A stretch of 64,000 nucleotides of DNA from Vibrio metoecus. GTDB lineage: Bacteria; Pseudomonadota; Gammaproteobacteria; Enterobacterales; Vibrionaceae. This document shows, one piece after another, positions 8,708-17,812 of this stretch. The stretch spans positions 1,736,001-1,800,000 of the forward strand of contig NZ_CP035686.1 in NCBI RefSeq assembly GCF_009665255.1, written 5' to 3'. A model generated the notes under the pieces. It was not told where the DNA came from and did not search any database. It saw nothing but the letters and a program-made list of their open reading frames with translations. Within the stretch, counting starts at the first letter, position 1, and each line of letters begins with the position of its first letter. The position numbers and the translations under genes are program-made.

Positions 8708-9256
8708 TTAGAGATACTCAACGTACTTGCAGAGTTCACGTTCAGGGACTTTTGTTGCCGTGGTTCCTGGAGTGCCAAGGTAAAGAAAACCAACAATCTG
8801 GTCTTCACCTTGTACATTGAAAGCACGACGGACAACCGGATGGAACATCCAACTTCCAGAGCGCCAAATCCCCTGAAACCCTTGTGCTACGGCCGCCATT
8901 TGCATGGCTTGTACTGCACAACCGGCGGATAGATGCTGCTCAAACGCAGGGATCTTTTCACTGTGAGTGACTTTAGCGATCACTGTGATCACCATGGGGG
9001 CGCGAAAAGGCGCATTTTTCGCTTTACTGATCACCGCTTCATCACTGCCGTTGGCGATTTCGGTTTGCTCCAGAATGCTGGCCAACTTTGTCAACCCCTC
9101 ACCATGAGCCACCACGAAACGCCACGGAGTAAGTGCACCATGATCGGGGGCGCGCAGACCCGCCCGTAAAATATTTTCGAGAGCTTCGCCTTGTGGTGCT
9201 GGTGCATCCAATTTGGCGATTGAACGGCGGTTGAGCAATAAATCGAGCGCTTCCAT
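8708..9256 (-). CDS. YdjA-type nitroreductase
   Basis: A 182-residue FMN-dependent nitroreductase-fold oxidoreductase. It opens with LDLLLNRRSIAKLD, the FMN-binding RRS motif. LRAGLRAPDHGALTPWRF near residues 31-48 and CAVQAMQMAAVAQGFQGIWRSG around 112-133 are typical of the YdjA group. The chain is shorter than NfsB-type enzymes (about 217). The physiological substrate is unknown. It stands convergent with aphB. Confidence 0.88.
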   Translation of the reverse strand: MEALDLLLNRRSIAKLDAPAPQGEALENILRAGLRAPDHGALTPWRFVVAHGEGLTKLASILEQTEIANGSDEAVISKAKNAPFRAPMVITVIAKVTHSEKIPAFEQHLSAGCAVQAMQMAAVAQGFQGIWRSGSWMFHPVVRRAFNVQGEDQIVGFLYLGTPGTTATKVPERELCKYVEYL

Positions 9257-9324
9257 TGTGAATTCCTTGTTAGTTCTTGATGTTACGTTTCATCCTAGCA
9301 CAGATTTTTGAGAATCACTCGCAA

Positions 9325-9354
9325 TAAGAAAGAGGCACTTGGCCTCTTTCTTAA
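9325..9354 (-). terminator. Terminator after fadJ
   Basis: A stem AAGAAAGAGGC/GCCTCTTTCTT with a four-base loop; the minus-strand arm ends in TTTCTT. It lies just beyond the fadJ stop codon. Confidence 0.7.
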
Positions 9355-9373
9355 TCATGATGAAATCTCGAAC

Positions 9374-11500
9374 TTAGGGGTAAAACTTTTCGCCTAAGCC
9401 CGCTCTGGTTAACAAACCATCACACGGGGCAAACCGTTCACCATATTTCTCGGTATGCTGATTCATCAGTTCCACCACTTTGGTCAAACCAAGCGTATCC
9501 ATGTAACGGAAAGGCCCACCTAAGAATGGAGGGAAGCCAATACCGAAAATCGCGCCCATATCCCCATCTCGTGCACTACGAATTATGCCTTCATCAAGAC
9601 AACGTACAGCTTCGTTGAGCATAGGCAGCAGGCAACGCATCGCAATCGCTTTGTCATTGAGCTTCGATTCAGGCGTTAACTTAAGTAGCTTATAAACCGA
9701 TTTATCGACTTCTTTTTTCTTGCTGCCTTTGTAGATATAAAAACCTTTACCACTTTTACGCCCTTTACGGTTGTCTTTGAGCAAGACATCAAACACATCC
9801 GGACCTTGGAAACGTGGCCCCAGTTCATTAACCAGAATCGGCATAATCTTCGCGCCAATATCCACTCCCACTTCATCGAGTAAAGTGATGGGGCCGACTG
9901 GGAAGCCAAAATCGAGCAAAGCAGAATCCAGATTCTCAATCGGTTCACCGGTCATCAATACTTGCGCGGCTTCATTCATATAGGGCGCTAAAATGCGGTT
10001 GACGTAAAAACCGGCACAATCTTTCACCACTATCGGTGTTTTGCCCTGTTTACGCGCAAGTGCCACAACCGTTGCAATGGTTTCATCCGAAGTAGTAGCA
10101 TGAGGGATCACTTCCACCAGCGGCATTTTTTCCACAGGGCTGAAGTAATGCAGACCCACAATGTTTTCCGGACGCTGCGCTTGGCTGGCGATCTGATGGA
10201 TCGGCAGCGAAGATGTGTTGGTTGCAAAAATCGTTGTCGGTTTGGCATTCGCTTCAATATCCGCCACCATTTGTTGCTTAAGTTTGAGATCCTCAAATAC
10301 TGCTTCAATCACCACATCACAGCGATCAAATCCAACAAAGCCGGTACCGCCAGAGAGTTGCGACATCTGAGCTTGCAACTGTGCCTTACTCAAAATTTTG
10401 CGCTGTCTTTGCTTATCAAACAGCTTGTAGTTGTAATTAAGCGCATTCAGCACTCCATCGTTGGCCACATCTTTGATTCGTACTGGCACTTTGGCTTTTG
10501 CCACAGAGACATGGCTAATGCCCGCTCCCATCAAGCCACCACCCAACACGCCTACCGCTTTAATCGCTGCGGGTTTCGCGTCCGCACCGAGATCTTTTTT
10601 CATCTCCGTGGTGGCAAAGAAAATCGAACGAAGTGCTTTTGATTCTCGGGTCATCACCAGTTCAGCAAAACGCTTCGCTTCATACTCCAAACCTGCATGC
10701 ATCCCTTTTTCAAGGCCGTATTGAATCACCTCTAAAATGGCTTGCGCTGCTGGGTAGTTTCCGCGTGTTTTCTGCTGCGTTTTCTTGGCGGCTTGATCAA
10801 AAATCAACTTACGCCCCAAGCCTGTATTGGCGAGCAGTTTTTCTTTGATCGGTAGTGCGGCTTGCGCACGCTTCTTGTGGCCTTTTTCTTCCAACACACG
10901 CTTTGCGACATCAAGCAACACAGAATGCGGAACACACGCATCCACAATGCCAAGTTTTTTGGCTTTTTTCGCGCGCAGCTGTTTGCCTGTCAGGATCAAA
11001 TCAAGCGCCGGAAGCAGGCCAATCAAACGTGGCAAACGCTGCGTACCGCCAGAGCCCGGCAGCAAACCCAGCATCACTTCGGGTAAGCCAAGGCGAGTAA
11101 CATCGTCTTCAGTGCAGACTCGATAATCACACGCCAGAGCCAATTCTAAACCACCGCCGAGACAGGAGCCGTGAATCGCAGCAACCACAGGGAAAGGCAG
11201 ATCCGCAAGCTGTTGAAACATCTGCTGACCTTGCGAAGCCAACGCTTGTGCTTCGTGGACAGATTGACAAGCTTCCAACATACGCACATCCGCGCCCGCA
11301 ATGAAGTTATCCGGCTTAAGAGAGTGGATAATCAGGCCTTTTACTTGCCCTTTCTTTTCATTGAGTGCGGTAAACACCGCTTGCATCTCTTCCGCAAACG
11401 CCGCTTGCAAGGTGTTCATTTTCTCGCCGGAGACATCAATAGCCAACCACGCGTAGTGTTGCTCATCAAACGAGAGTTGAAACGCTTTTTTGTTGTCCAT
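9374..11500 (-). CDS. fadJ: Fatty-acid oxidation complex alpha subunit FadJ
   Basis: A 708-residue multifunctional enzyme with enoyl-CoA hydratase/isomerase and 3-hydroxyacyl-CoA dehydrogenase activities. The N-terminal crotonase domain (about 1-190) has [13 protein letters not shown] and [20 protein letters not shown]. The dehydrogenase domain starts near 300 with the NAD motif [12 protein letters not shown], followed by [15 protein letters not shown]. The start MDNKKAFQL was chosen because its ATG overlaps the fadI TAA by one base (TAATG). It forms the fadIJ operon, the alternative/anaerobic beta-oxidation pair in E. coli. Confidence 0.95.
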   Translation of the reverse strand: MDNKKAFQLSFDEQHYAWLAIDVSGEKMNTLQAAFAEEMQAVFTALNEKKGQVKGLIIHSLKPDNFIAGADVRMLEACQSVHEAQALASQGQQMFQQLADLPFPVVAAIHGSCLGGGLELALACDYRVCTEDDVTRLGLPEVMLGLLPGSGGTQRLPRLIGLLPALDLILTGKQLRAKKAKKLGIVDACVPHSVLLDVAKRVLEEKGHKKRAQAALPIKEKLLANTGLGRKLIFDQAAKKTQQKTRGNYPAAQAILEVIQYGLEKGMHAGLEYEAKRFAELVMTRESKALRSIFFATTEMKKDLGADAKPAAIKAVGVLGGGLMGAGISHVSVAKAKVPVRIKDVANDGVLNALNYNYKLFDKQRQRKILSKAQLQAQMSQLSGGTGFVGFDRCDVVIEAVFEDLKLKQQMVADIEANAKPTTIFATNTSSLPIHQIASQAQRPENIVGLHYFSPVEKMPLVEVIPHATTSDETIATVVALARKQGKTPIVVKDCAGFYVNRILAPYMNEAAQVLMTGEPIENLDSALLDFGFPVGPITLLDEVGVDIGAKIMPILVNELGPRFQGPDVFDVLLKDNRKGRKSGKGFYIYKGSKKKEVDKSVYKLLKLTPESKLNDKAIAMRCLLPMLNEAVRCLDEGIIRSARDGDMGAIFGIGFPPFLGGPFRYMDTLGLTKVVELMNQHTEKYGERFAPCDGLLTRAGLGEKFYP

Positions 11501-12807
11501 TATTCCACCTCCAGAATCATTGCAGCGCCCAAACCACCTGCTGCACAAGCAGTGTTTAAGCCTAAGCCCCCGCCACGGCGTTTCAATTCACGTAACGTTT
11601 GAGTGATCATCCGCGCGCCCGTTGCTGCAAATGGATGCCCATACGCTAACGATCCGCCAAGAACATTAAATTTGCTCATATCCACTTCGCCGATGGCTTG
11701 CGCACGACCAAGCTGCTCTTGAGCAAATTTATCGCTCGCGAACATCTTCAAGTTCGCCAAGGTTTGCGCCGCAAACGCTTCGTGCATATCAATCAAGGTT
11801 AAATCGTTGAGCGTTATCCCTGCACGATCCAGAGCAATCGGAGTGGCATACGATGGCCCCATCAACATATCTTTTTCTACGCCAATCGCCGCAAACGCAT
11901 AAGAACGAATGTAACCCATGATTTCTAGGCCAAGTTCCTTCGCTTTACCTTCACGCATCAACATGATCGCGGCAGCGCCATCGGTTAGCGGCGTAGAGTT
12001 GGCTGCGGTCACGGAGCCGTATTGACGATCAAACGCCGGACGCAACTTGGCATAGCTCTCCAATTTGGAATCAAGGCGAATGTTGTTGTCAGTATCAATC
12101 CACTTTTTATAAGGCTCAGGGAAAGCGGTCATCACTTCATCGCGAATTTTGCCTTCTGCCCATGCTTGCGCCGCTAAAGTGTGTGAACGATGCGCTAACG
12201 CATCTTGCTCGGCGCGAGAAATGGCATAGCTTTTGGCCATCTGCTCAGCGGTTTGCCCCATGGAAAGCCCAGTAGAATATTCAGCCACCGCGGGAGGAAC
12301 CGGCATCAAATCTTTGAAAGAAAGGTTACTCAGCAACTTGAGCTTCTGCCCCATCGTTTTGGCTTTGCTCAAGGCTAAGAGTGAGGAGGCGAGCTTTTTG
12401 GAAACACCGATCGGTAAAACAGAAGAAGAGTCAGCACCGCCCGCAATACCAATATCAATCGTTCCCGCCATGATGCTTTCTGCAACATTGACCGCCGCTT
12501 GAAAACTGGTTGCACAGGCACGAGTTACGCTGTAGGCGTCCGTGTGAATCGACATACCGGTACCCAACACAATTTCCCGAGCAATATTAGGCGCTTCCGG
12601 CATTTGCACCACTTGACCAAATACCACTTGTTCAATCAATTTTGGATCGATGGCCGTGCGTGCCATCATTTCCTGTACCACTATTTTGCCGAGATCGACG
12701 GCGGGTACTTGACCAAATTCGGTACTTTGACGGGCGAAAGGCGTACGTAGCCCCGCCACAATCGCCACTCGTTCTCCAGAACGAGTCCTGACTTCCTGCT
12801 TGCCCAT
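11500..12807 (-). CDS. fadI: 3-ketoacyl-CoA thiolase FadI
   Basis: A 435-residue thiolase catalysing the last step of beta-oxidation, beta subunit partner of FadJ. The acyl-enzyme cysteine lies in the motif [15 protein letters not shown]. The C-terminal motifs [25 protein letters not shown] and the catalytic [16 protein letters not shown] are all present. The start [17 protein letters not shown] gives the expected length, with a GGAGAAATC ribosome-binding site; the longer reading frame upstream is non-homologous. A FadR-type operator lies 17 bp upstream of the start codon. Confidence 0.96.
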   Translation of the reverse strand: MGKQEVRTRSGERVAIVAGLRTPFARQSTEFGQVPAVDLGKIVVQEMMARTAIDPKLIEQVVFGQVVQMPEAPNIAREIVLGTGMSIHTDAYSVTRACATSFQAAVNVAESIMAGTIDIGIAGGADSSSVLPIGVSKKLASSLLALSKAKTMGQKLKLLSNLSFKDLMPVPPAVAEYSTGLSMGQTAEQMAKSYAISRAEQDALAHRSHTLAAQAWAEGKIRDEVMTAFPEPYKKWIDTDNNIRLDSKLESYAKLRPAFDRQYGSVTAANSTPLTDGAAAIMLMREGKAKELGLEIMGYIRSYAFAAIGVEKDMLMGPSYATPIALDRAGITLNDLTLIDMHEAFAAQTLANLKMFASDKFAQEQLGRAQAIGEVDMSKFNVLGGSLAYGHPFAATGARMITQTLRELKRRGGGLGLNTACAAGGLGAAMILEVE

Positions 12808-12823
12808 GATTTCTCCTTCGAAT

Positions 12824-12840
12824 AAGAGGTCTGACCTGAA
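12824..12840 (-). promoter_or_regulatory. FadR-type operator upstream of fadI
   Basis: AAGAGGTCTGACCTGAA contains the palindromic core GGTCTGACC and matches the FadR consensus (AACTGGTCNGACCAGTT) in its central bases. It sits just upstream of the fadIJ operon, where FadR repression is known in E. coli. FadR binding here is inferred. Confidence 0.7.
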
Positions 12841-12950
12841 GCATTGTAACGAGAATGTTAAACAAATCAAACGAGCGTTTAAATAATCGTGATTTAGACA
12901 ATCCTTTCTAAGGAAAAATACAGGAGAAACGCAGGATTCGGGATTTTTTG

Positions 12951-12980
12951 CAAAAAAAAACCACACAGAACTGTGTGGTC
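12951..12980 (-). terminator. Strong minus-strand terminator with no annotated gene upstream
   Basis: A 9-bp arm ACCACACAG pairs with CTGTGTGGT. On the minus strand it is followed by nine T residues. The nearest gene on the plus side (sigma factor) runs away from it, so it must end an otherwise unannotated minus-strand transcript. Confidence 0.85.
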
Positions 12981-13112
12981 GGAATGGGTAAAGCAATTAA
13001 CTTACGCCAATTGAAAAATCAGTTTCCTGATTAGGAGAAAGTAAAGTCAGCCTTCAAAAGGAAGTGTCATCTTTGCTCAACAATGTCAGTCAAAATGACT
13101 AACGAGATGACA
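12952..13112 (-). ncRNA. Candidate small RNA between fadI and the ECF sigma gene
   Basis: The intergenic stretch 12808-13294 has no plausible coding sequence. On the minus strand it holds a possible -10 element TATAGT (13119-13124) and several short hairpins: AGTCA/TGACT, CTTCC/GGAAG-like, and AATCAG-GAAA-CTGATT. These end in the strong terminator at 12951-12980 with a nine-T tail, the layout of an Hfq-type small RNA of about 160 nt. The 5' end is a guess from the -10; no clear -35 was seen. A CRP-like half site (TGTGA at 13166-13170) would be centred near -61. I do not recognise it as a named RNA. Confidence 0.5.
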
Positions 13113-13188
13113 GGAGTTACTATAACGGCTTCAGAGTAAGAGATTTTGAATTAGATCAAGTTTAATGTGATTTATTGAACTCAACTCA

Positions 13189-13204
13189 TTGAACATCTGT
13201 TCAA
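13189..13204. promoter_or_regulatory. Inverted repeat upstream of the ECF sigma gene
   Basis: TTGAACA and TGTTCAA are perfect 7-bp inverted arms separated by two bases, about 90 bp upstream of the sigma start codon. It looks like an operator for a dimeric regulator, but no regulator can be named. Confidence 0.4.
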
Positions 13205-13294
13205 CACTACTCGTAGAGACCTATTTACCTTTATGATGGCCAAGTACATCACTAAAATCTATTTAACTTGCACGACGCATACAGGGAGTCCTTG

Positions 13295-13858
13295 GTGTCG
13301 ATATTGAATCTGTTTGGAAAGAAAGTTTCCCAACGTCCGGTCAATAGTGACATGGACAGACAAAGAAAATACGAAGCTCTAGTGCGAGCTTATCATCGCG
13401 ATCTTTACCGATACGCCTATTGGTTATGTAAAGATCGCTCGATTGCCGAAGACTTGGTGCAAGAAACCTGCTTAAGAGCGTGGAAATCGCTCGATAGTTT
13501 GCTAGATGAAAAAGCAGCCAAAGCGTGGCTCATCACTATTTTACGCAGAGAAAATGCTCGTCGTTTTGAGCGTAAACAGTTTGACTTAGTGGATATTGAT
13601 GAACACGACTATGACGCGAAATACACCGATGATGAATACCACCAAAATGAGTGGCTACAGAATCAAATTTTAAAACTGGATGTGGAATATCGAGAACCCC
13701 TCTTTTTACAAGTCGTCGGGGGATTCAGCGGGGAAGAGATCGCCGATATTCTTTCATTAAATAAAAATACCGTAATGACCCGTTTGTTTAGAGCACGCAA
13801 CCAACTTAAAGAGATGATGGATGGTTCAGAACACTACCCGGAGCAGCAAAATGGATGA
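13295..13858 (+). CDS. ECF-type sigma factor
   Basis: A 187-residue sigma-70 family factor of ECF type. Region 2 is at about residues 20-85 (LVRAYHRDLYRYAYWLCKDRSIAEDLVQETCLRAW) and region 4 at about 120-175 (YREPLFLQVVGGFSGEEIADILSLNKNTVMTRLFRARNQLKEMM). The start was set at GTG 13295, with GGGAG 6 nt upstream; a TTG at 13268 would add nine residues. The 3' end overlaps the next gene by 8 bases (ATGGATGA), a typical sigma/anti-sigma coupling. The signal sensed is unknown. Two fadL genes follow downstream, suggesting an envelope or lipid role, which is inference. Confidence 0.85.
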   Translation: MSILNLFGKKVSQRPVNSDMDRQRKYEALVRAYHRDLYRYAYWLCKDRSIAEDLVQETCLRAWKSLDSLLDEKAAKAWLITILRRENARRFERKQFDLVDIDEHDYDAKYTDDEYHQNEWLQNQILKLDVEYREPLFLQVVGGFSGEEIADILSLNKNTVMTRLFRARNQLKEMMDGSEHYPEQQNG

Positions 13859-14582
13859 ATTAGAGTTTCGCCGCAAAGTCATGTCTGACCCTAAACAACG
13901 GGACAAAGAACTGCTTGAGATGATCGCCACCAATGAATCAAGTGCTAAATATGTCGATGATGTACTGCAACTCGATAAACACATAGCGCAGGCATTCAAG
14001 ATCGATGTTCCCGATGAGTTGGCCGATAAAATTTTATTCCAGCAAAGTGCTTTGCTTGAAGATGAGAAAGTGATCCGCCCACAATTTGTACGTAAAGCGA
14101 TGGCGATAGCGGCCTCCATTGCCTTTACCGCAGGATTGTTGGTCGGTCAGATCCAGTGGGGGAATATTTTGGTTTCTCCCGCACAAGCCAGTTTGTCAGA
14201 AATGGCCGTACAACATGTGATTCATGAAGAAGGCTTTGTCAATCGACTGGATGAACAAGCAGACATGAGCCAAATCAACGCTAAAATGCAACCTTTTGCT
14301 TATAAGCTGGATGGAAATTTCCCCTATCACGTCTACTATCTGAACCATTGTGGTTTTGGTAAAGAAAATGCAGTGCATATGGTGTTTCAAGGTGAAAAAG
14401 GCAAAGTTACTCTGTTCTTTACCCCTATCGTCAGCAAGCAAGCATTAGCATTTAAGCAAGACGGTATGTCTGGCATTGTCGAACCAATAGGAGATGCCAG
14501 TTTAATTCTTGTTGGTGAACAAGGTGAAAATGTCTCTGCTATTGCAGAAAAATTAATGCCAATGATTCAGTCATCTATCTAA
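13851..14582 (+). CDS. DUF3379-type putative anti-sigma factor
   Basis: A 243-residue protein with an N-terminal cytoplasmic part (MDELEFRRKVMSDPKQRDKE...), one transmembrane helix at about residues 84-104 (MAIAASIAFTAGLLVGQIQWG) and a C-terminal domain expected in the periplasm. The topology and the 8-base overlap with the sigma gene point to a membrane anti-sigma factor. The N-terminal section lacks the HxxxCxxC zinc motif of ZAS-type anti-sigmas. The DUF3379 assignment is from memory of family architecture. The role as antagonist of the upstream sigma is inferred from position. Confidence 0.7.
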   Translation: MDELEFRRKVMSDPKQRDKELLEMIATNESSAKYVDDVLQLDKHIAQAFKIDVPDELADKILFQQSALLEDEKVIRPQFVRKAMAIAASIAFTAGLLVGQIQWGNILVSPAQASLSEMAVQHVIHEEGFVNRLDEQADMSQINAKMQPFAYKLDGNFPYHVYYLNHCGFGKENAVHMVFQGEKGKVTLFFTPIVSKQALAFKQDGMSGIVEPIGDASLILVGEQGENVSAIAEKLMPMIQSSI

Positions 14583-14715
14583 ATTTCACATACTAGGCTA
14601 ACCATGTGCTAAGTATGGCAAATGCCAAAAATAGAGCGAAAACTCTAACTTTTAGAGTTTTCGCCTAAATTCCTGCCAAATAGCCATCATTTCAGCAATT
14701 TTATCGTCAAATTAG

Positions 14716-14732
14716 ACAATGGTCGGATTTCT
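14716..14732 (+). promoter_or_regulatory. Degenerate FadR-like half site upstream of fadL
   Basis: ACAATGGTCGGATTTCT carries the left half and centre of the FadR consensus (TGGTCGGA) but a poor right half. It lies about 115 bp upstream of the first fadL start codon. Confidence 0.3.
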
Positions 14733-14766
14733 ATCTCCTATACTAGCGACTAGGATCAGCCACCAC

Positions 14767-14780
14767 TGAGCAATTGCTCA
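14767..14780 (+). repeat. Palindrome TGAGCAATTGCTCA in fadL leader
   Basis: A perfect 14-bp palindrome about 60 bp ahead of the first fadL start. The same AGCAATTGCT core occurs about 60 bp ahead of the second fadL (16375-16384). Confidence 0.6.
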
Positions 14781-14839
14781 AAAAAAGCAACAGCTCATAC
14801 AACGCCCATCAGAGGCGAAACCAAAAAGGAAAAAGTCTA

Positions 14840-16135
14840 ATGAACAACATGCGTCTGTTTAAAAAATCTCTGCTTGCCGTAACGGTAACGCTAGCCACAC
14901 AACAAGCTTTTGCTGCGGGTTTCCAGCTCAACGCACAATCTGCTACCGGTCTTGGTCGCGCCTTTGCGGGTGATGCCGTTATTGCCGATAACGCTGCCGT
15001 AATGTCTCGCAACCCAGCGGCGATGGCACTGTTTGATGAGATGGCGCTCTCTCTTGGTTTTGAAACCATTACAACCGATATCAAAGTAAAAGATGCCGCA
15101 TATACAAAAGGCGCGTATGTGCCTGCTACAGGTTCTGTTTTAGGCGCAACGACTACAAGCGCAAATTACGATGACGCAGGCGGTACATCTGTTGCACCAA
15201 ATATTCATCTAATTGTTCCTGTAAATGAGCAATTTGCTTGGGGCGTAAATGCATACTCTAACTTTGGTACGAAAACAGAATTCTCAAATAGCTATGCTGC
15301 AGCAGAGTATGGTGGTTTGACTGACGTTAAAAGCTTCAACTTAGGGCTTTCTGGCTCATATCGTATTAATCAACAGTTCAGTGTTGGTGCTGGCCTTGAT
15401 CTGATTTACGGTCAAGGAACCATGAAACGTGCTGTTCCTGGTTCATCAAGCACATATCTACTCAACGTTGATAAAGCTGATGGCTGGGCAGTTGGTTTTA
15501 ACCTTGGTTCAGTTTATGAGTTGGATGAAAACAATCGCTTTGGTTTAGCTTATCGCTACAGCCCAGAGTTTAAAGCTAAAGACGATTATGGTCAGGAGAT
15601 CACACTTCCTCTACCAGATATCGCAGAGTTTTCTGGCTACCATAAAATTGAAAATACCTCTTTTGCGGTTCACTATAGCGTACAGTGGATTGGTTGGTCA
15701 GCGTTTGACAAGATCGACTTTGAAAATCTAAATGTAAGCCAATCTGCGCTAGCAGCCTCAAGCAAAACCTATGCAAAACAATATCAATGGAAAGATGGTT
15801 GGCACTACTCGATTGGTGGTACCTACTACCTAAACAGTGCATGGACACTGCGTGCTGGCTACATGTATGACACCAGCGCACAAGACTCTCTGACTTCAAT
15901 TTCTGTTCCTGATTCAGATCGTCAATGGCTATCAACTGGTTTCACGTATCACATTGATGATAGATCGAACATTGACTTTGGTTTTACTTACTTAATGGGT
16001 AAAGACACCAACGTTAAAGAATCGCTTGTATTACCATCAACTACAAGCCCTACTGGTTACGCCTATACATCTGTTTCAGGTGTAACCCACGCAGACGCGA
16101 TTCTGTTCGGCTTACAATACAGCCGTACGTTTTAA
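14840..16135 (+). CDS. fadL: FadL-family outer-membrane long-chain fatty-acid transporter (first copy)
   Basis: A 431-residue OmpP1/FadL/TodX beta-barrel. The signal peptide MNNMRLFKKSLLAVTVTLATQ...AFA precedes the mature AGFQLNAQSATGLGRAFAG, the conserved FadL hatch start. The NPAA motif (SRNPAAMALF) follows near residue 56, and the chain ends in an aromatic residue (SRTF), as barrels do. ATG 14840 was chosen because AAAGGA lies upstream and the signal peptide begins there. It imports exogenous long-chain fatty acids feeding beta-oxidation. A second FadL follows 300 bp downstream, and a terminator lies between them. Confidence 0.93.
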   Translation: MNNMRLFKKSLLAVTVTLATQQAFAAGFQLNAQSATGLGRAFAGDAVIADNAAVMSRNPAAMALFDEMALSLGFETITTDIKVKDAAYTKGAYVPATGSVLGATTTSANYDDAGGTSVAPNIHLIVPVNEQFAWGVNAYSNFGTKTEFSNSYAAAEYGGLTDVKSFNLGLSGSYRINQQFSVGAGLDLIYGQGTMKRAVPGSSSTYLLNVDKADGWAVGFNLGSVYELDENNRFGLAYRYSPEFKAKDDYGQEITLPLPDIAEFSGYHKIENTSFAVHYSVQWIGWSAFDKIDFENLNVSQSALAASSKTYAKQYQWKDGWHYSIGGTYYLNSAWTLRAGYMYDTSAQDSLTSISVPDSDRQWLSTGFTYHIDDRSNIDFGFTYLMGKDTNVKESLVLPSTTSPTGYAYTSVSGVTHADAILFGLQYSRTF

Positions 16136-16161
16136 TTAAAACGTCACCACATATCCTGACT

Positions 16162-16193
16162 AAGGGGCTGATTTATCAGCCCCTTTCTTTTCC
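16162..16193 (+). terminator. Terminator after first fadL
   Basis: An 8-bp stem AAGGGGCTGA/TCAGCCCCTT with an ATTTA-type loop is followed by TCTTTTC. Confidence 0.8.
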
Positions 16194-16374
16194 TGACTAC
16201 CTAGTTTTGCTTAATTTCAGCGTACAAGCGTGCGATTAACCGCCTCAATATCACTACATCTGTACGCTGAACCTTTAATTACCTTTGTTGAACAAATAGA
16301 AATATCATCTGGAAAATATCTATTTTACAGGCTAAAACTTCAAATCCTTTGCTTTCATTGATTTGAAGTTTTAA

Positions 16375-16386
16375 AGCAATTGCTCT
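16375..16386 (+). repeat. AGCAATTGCTCT motif in second fadL leader
   Basis: The core AGCAATTGCT is shared with the first fadL leader at a similar distance from the start codon. The intergenic interval 16194-16437 otherwise shows no gene. Confidence 0.5.
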
Positions 16387-16437
16387 AGCCGTAGACTTGC
16401 CGCAACAAAAACCAGCAAATTTCAGCGAACAATCCCA

Positions 16438-17739
16438 ATGAAAAGCAATAAGACTCTCCTTTCCTGCGCCGTGGCTTTCGGTTTAGCCAGTGTTTCAACC
16501 GTGACTCATGCTGCTGGCTTCCAGCTTGCTGAGTATTCAGCAACGGGTCTTGGCCGTGCTTACGCGGGTGAAGCGGCTATCGCAGACAACGCCAGCGCAC
16601 AATGGCGCAACCCTGCAATGCTCACTTATTTAGAGGGAACCCAAGTCTCCATCGGAGCCATTTATGTCAACCCTAATGTCGATGTGAATGGTACTGTTCA
16701 GCATACCTACCTAGGACAAAGCCAAGCATCTGCAAAAGATTTTGCTCACGATGCCATCGTTCCTAATCTTTACCTGACTCACCCATTGAGCGAACAAATC
16801 GTATTAGGCTTTGCCCTTGGCACTAACTACGGTATGGAAACCGATCTGGGTACTGACTTTGCAGGCTCTCACTTTGGTAACCAAGCGAGCGTGATCAGCA
16901 AAGAAGCAAACCTAAACATTGCATACCAAATTCTGCCTCAATTGAGCATTGGTGGCGGCATTCGCTACGTAATGGGTGACGGTCATTTTGGTGCTACCGC
17001 TCCTGCGAAAAATATCGTTGGGCAACATCCTGTAACGCATCAGCCGATTTCAGTGCCTCAAGGTACAACCTTGAAATATATGGAAGGTGAAGATACCTCT
17101 TGGGGATGGCAGGTAAGTACTGCATGGCAAATCAATGAACATCATCGCTTAGGTTTCGCCTACAAATCGGAAGTTGTGATGGATTTTGATGGGCATGCAG
17201 AAGGCATCATTTATGGTGGCCAAAAGCCAGGGATGATGTCAATTACACTCCCAGCAACCGCTGAGCTAGCAAGCCTCCATCAACTGAATGAACAATGGGC
17301 AATCCATGCCAGTGTTAACTGGACGGACTGGAGCACTTTCCAAGAACTAACAGCAGTCTTTTCTGATGGTCCCGATAAAATAAAATCGGAAAACTGGGAG
17401 GATAACTATCGCTTCGCGCTAGGTACAACCTATCAGTACGATCAAAAAATCACCCTGCGTGCCGGTGTGGCTTACGATACTTCAGCCGTCAATGATAAAA
17501 ACCGTACCGCCACTATCCCAGAAACTGATCGAACTTGGGTAAGCATCGGTGGCAGCTATGTCGCGACACCACAATTGACTCTGGATGCAGGTTTCACTTA
17601 CATCTTTGCCAAAGACGCAACGGTTAACGAACCACGTGATGCCTCTGACCAAGCGGCAGCTCAAGTTGGTGGTGCATTCAATGCCGATGTGACCGGTAAT
17701 GTGTGGCTGATCGGTGTACAAGCGAACTACCGCTTCTAA
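16438..17739 (+). CDS. FadL-family outer-membrane transporter (second copy)
   Basis: A 433-residue FadL paralogue with signal peptide MKSNKTLLSCAVAFGLASVSTVTHA and mature start AGFQLAEYSATGLGRAYAGEAAIADNA, followed by QWRNPAMLTYLEG. It ends VQANYRF with a terminal Phe. It differs clearly from the copy upstream in the extracellular loops, so this is an old duplication rather than a recent one. No convincing Shine-Dalgarno precedes the ATG. It ends convergently with the phosphatase gene. Transport of fatty acids or other hydrophobic compounds is inferred from the family. Confidence 0.92.
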   Translation: MKSNKTLLSCAVAFGLASVSTVTHAAGFQLAEYSATGLGRAYAGEAAIADNASAQWRNPAMLTYLEGTQVSIGAIYVNPNVDVNGTVQHTYLGQSQASAKDFAHDAIVPNLYLTHPLSEQIVLGFALGTNYGMETDLGTDFAGSHFGNQASVISKEANLNIAYQILPQLSIGGGIRYVMGDGHFGATAPAKNIVGQHPVTHQPISVPQGTTLKYMEGEDTSWGWQVSTAWQINEHHRLGFAYKSEVVMDFDGHAEGIIYGGQKPGMMSITLPATAELASLHQLNEQWAIHASVNWTDWSTFQELTAVFSDGPDKIKSENWEDNYRFALGTTYQYDQKITLRAGVAYDTSAVNDKNRTATIPETDRTWVSIGGSYVATPQLTLDAGFTYIFAKDATVNEPRDASDQAAAQVGGAFNADVTGNVWLIGVQANYRF

Positions 17740-17780
17740 TCACGTACTCATTTCGCCATAGCGAAACGAATAATGTATTT

Positions 17781-17812
17781 CAAGGCCAGCTTAATGCTGG
17801 CCTTGTTGTTTT
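17781..17812. terminator. Bidirectional terminator between fadL copy 2 and phosphatase gene
   Basis: A stem CAAGGCCAGC/GCTGGCCTTG with a TTAAT loop and a following TTGTTTT on the plus strand. It overlaps the 3' end of the phosphatase gene. Confidence 0.7.

Noticed and set aside
10100..10642. A 180-codon plus-strand frame inside fadJ
   Set aside because: It overlaps the conserved dehydrogenase domain of fadJ entirely and encodes no recognisable motif.
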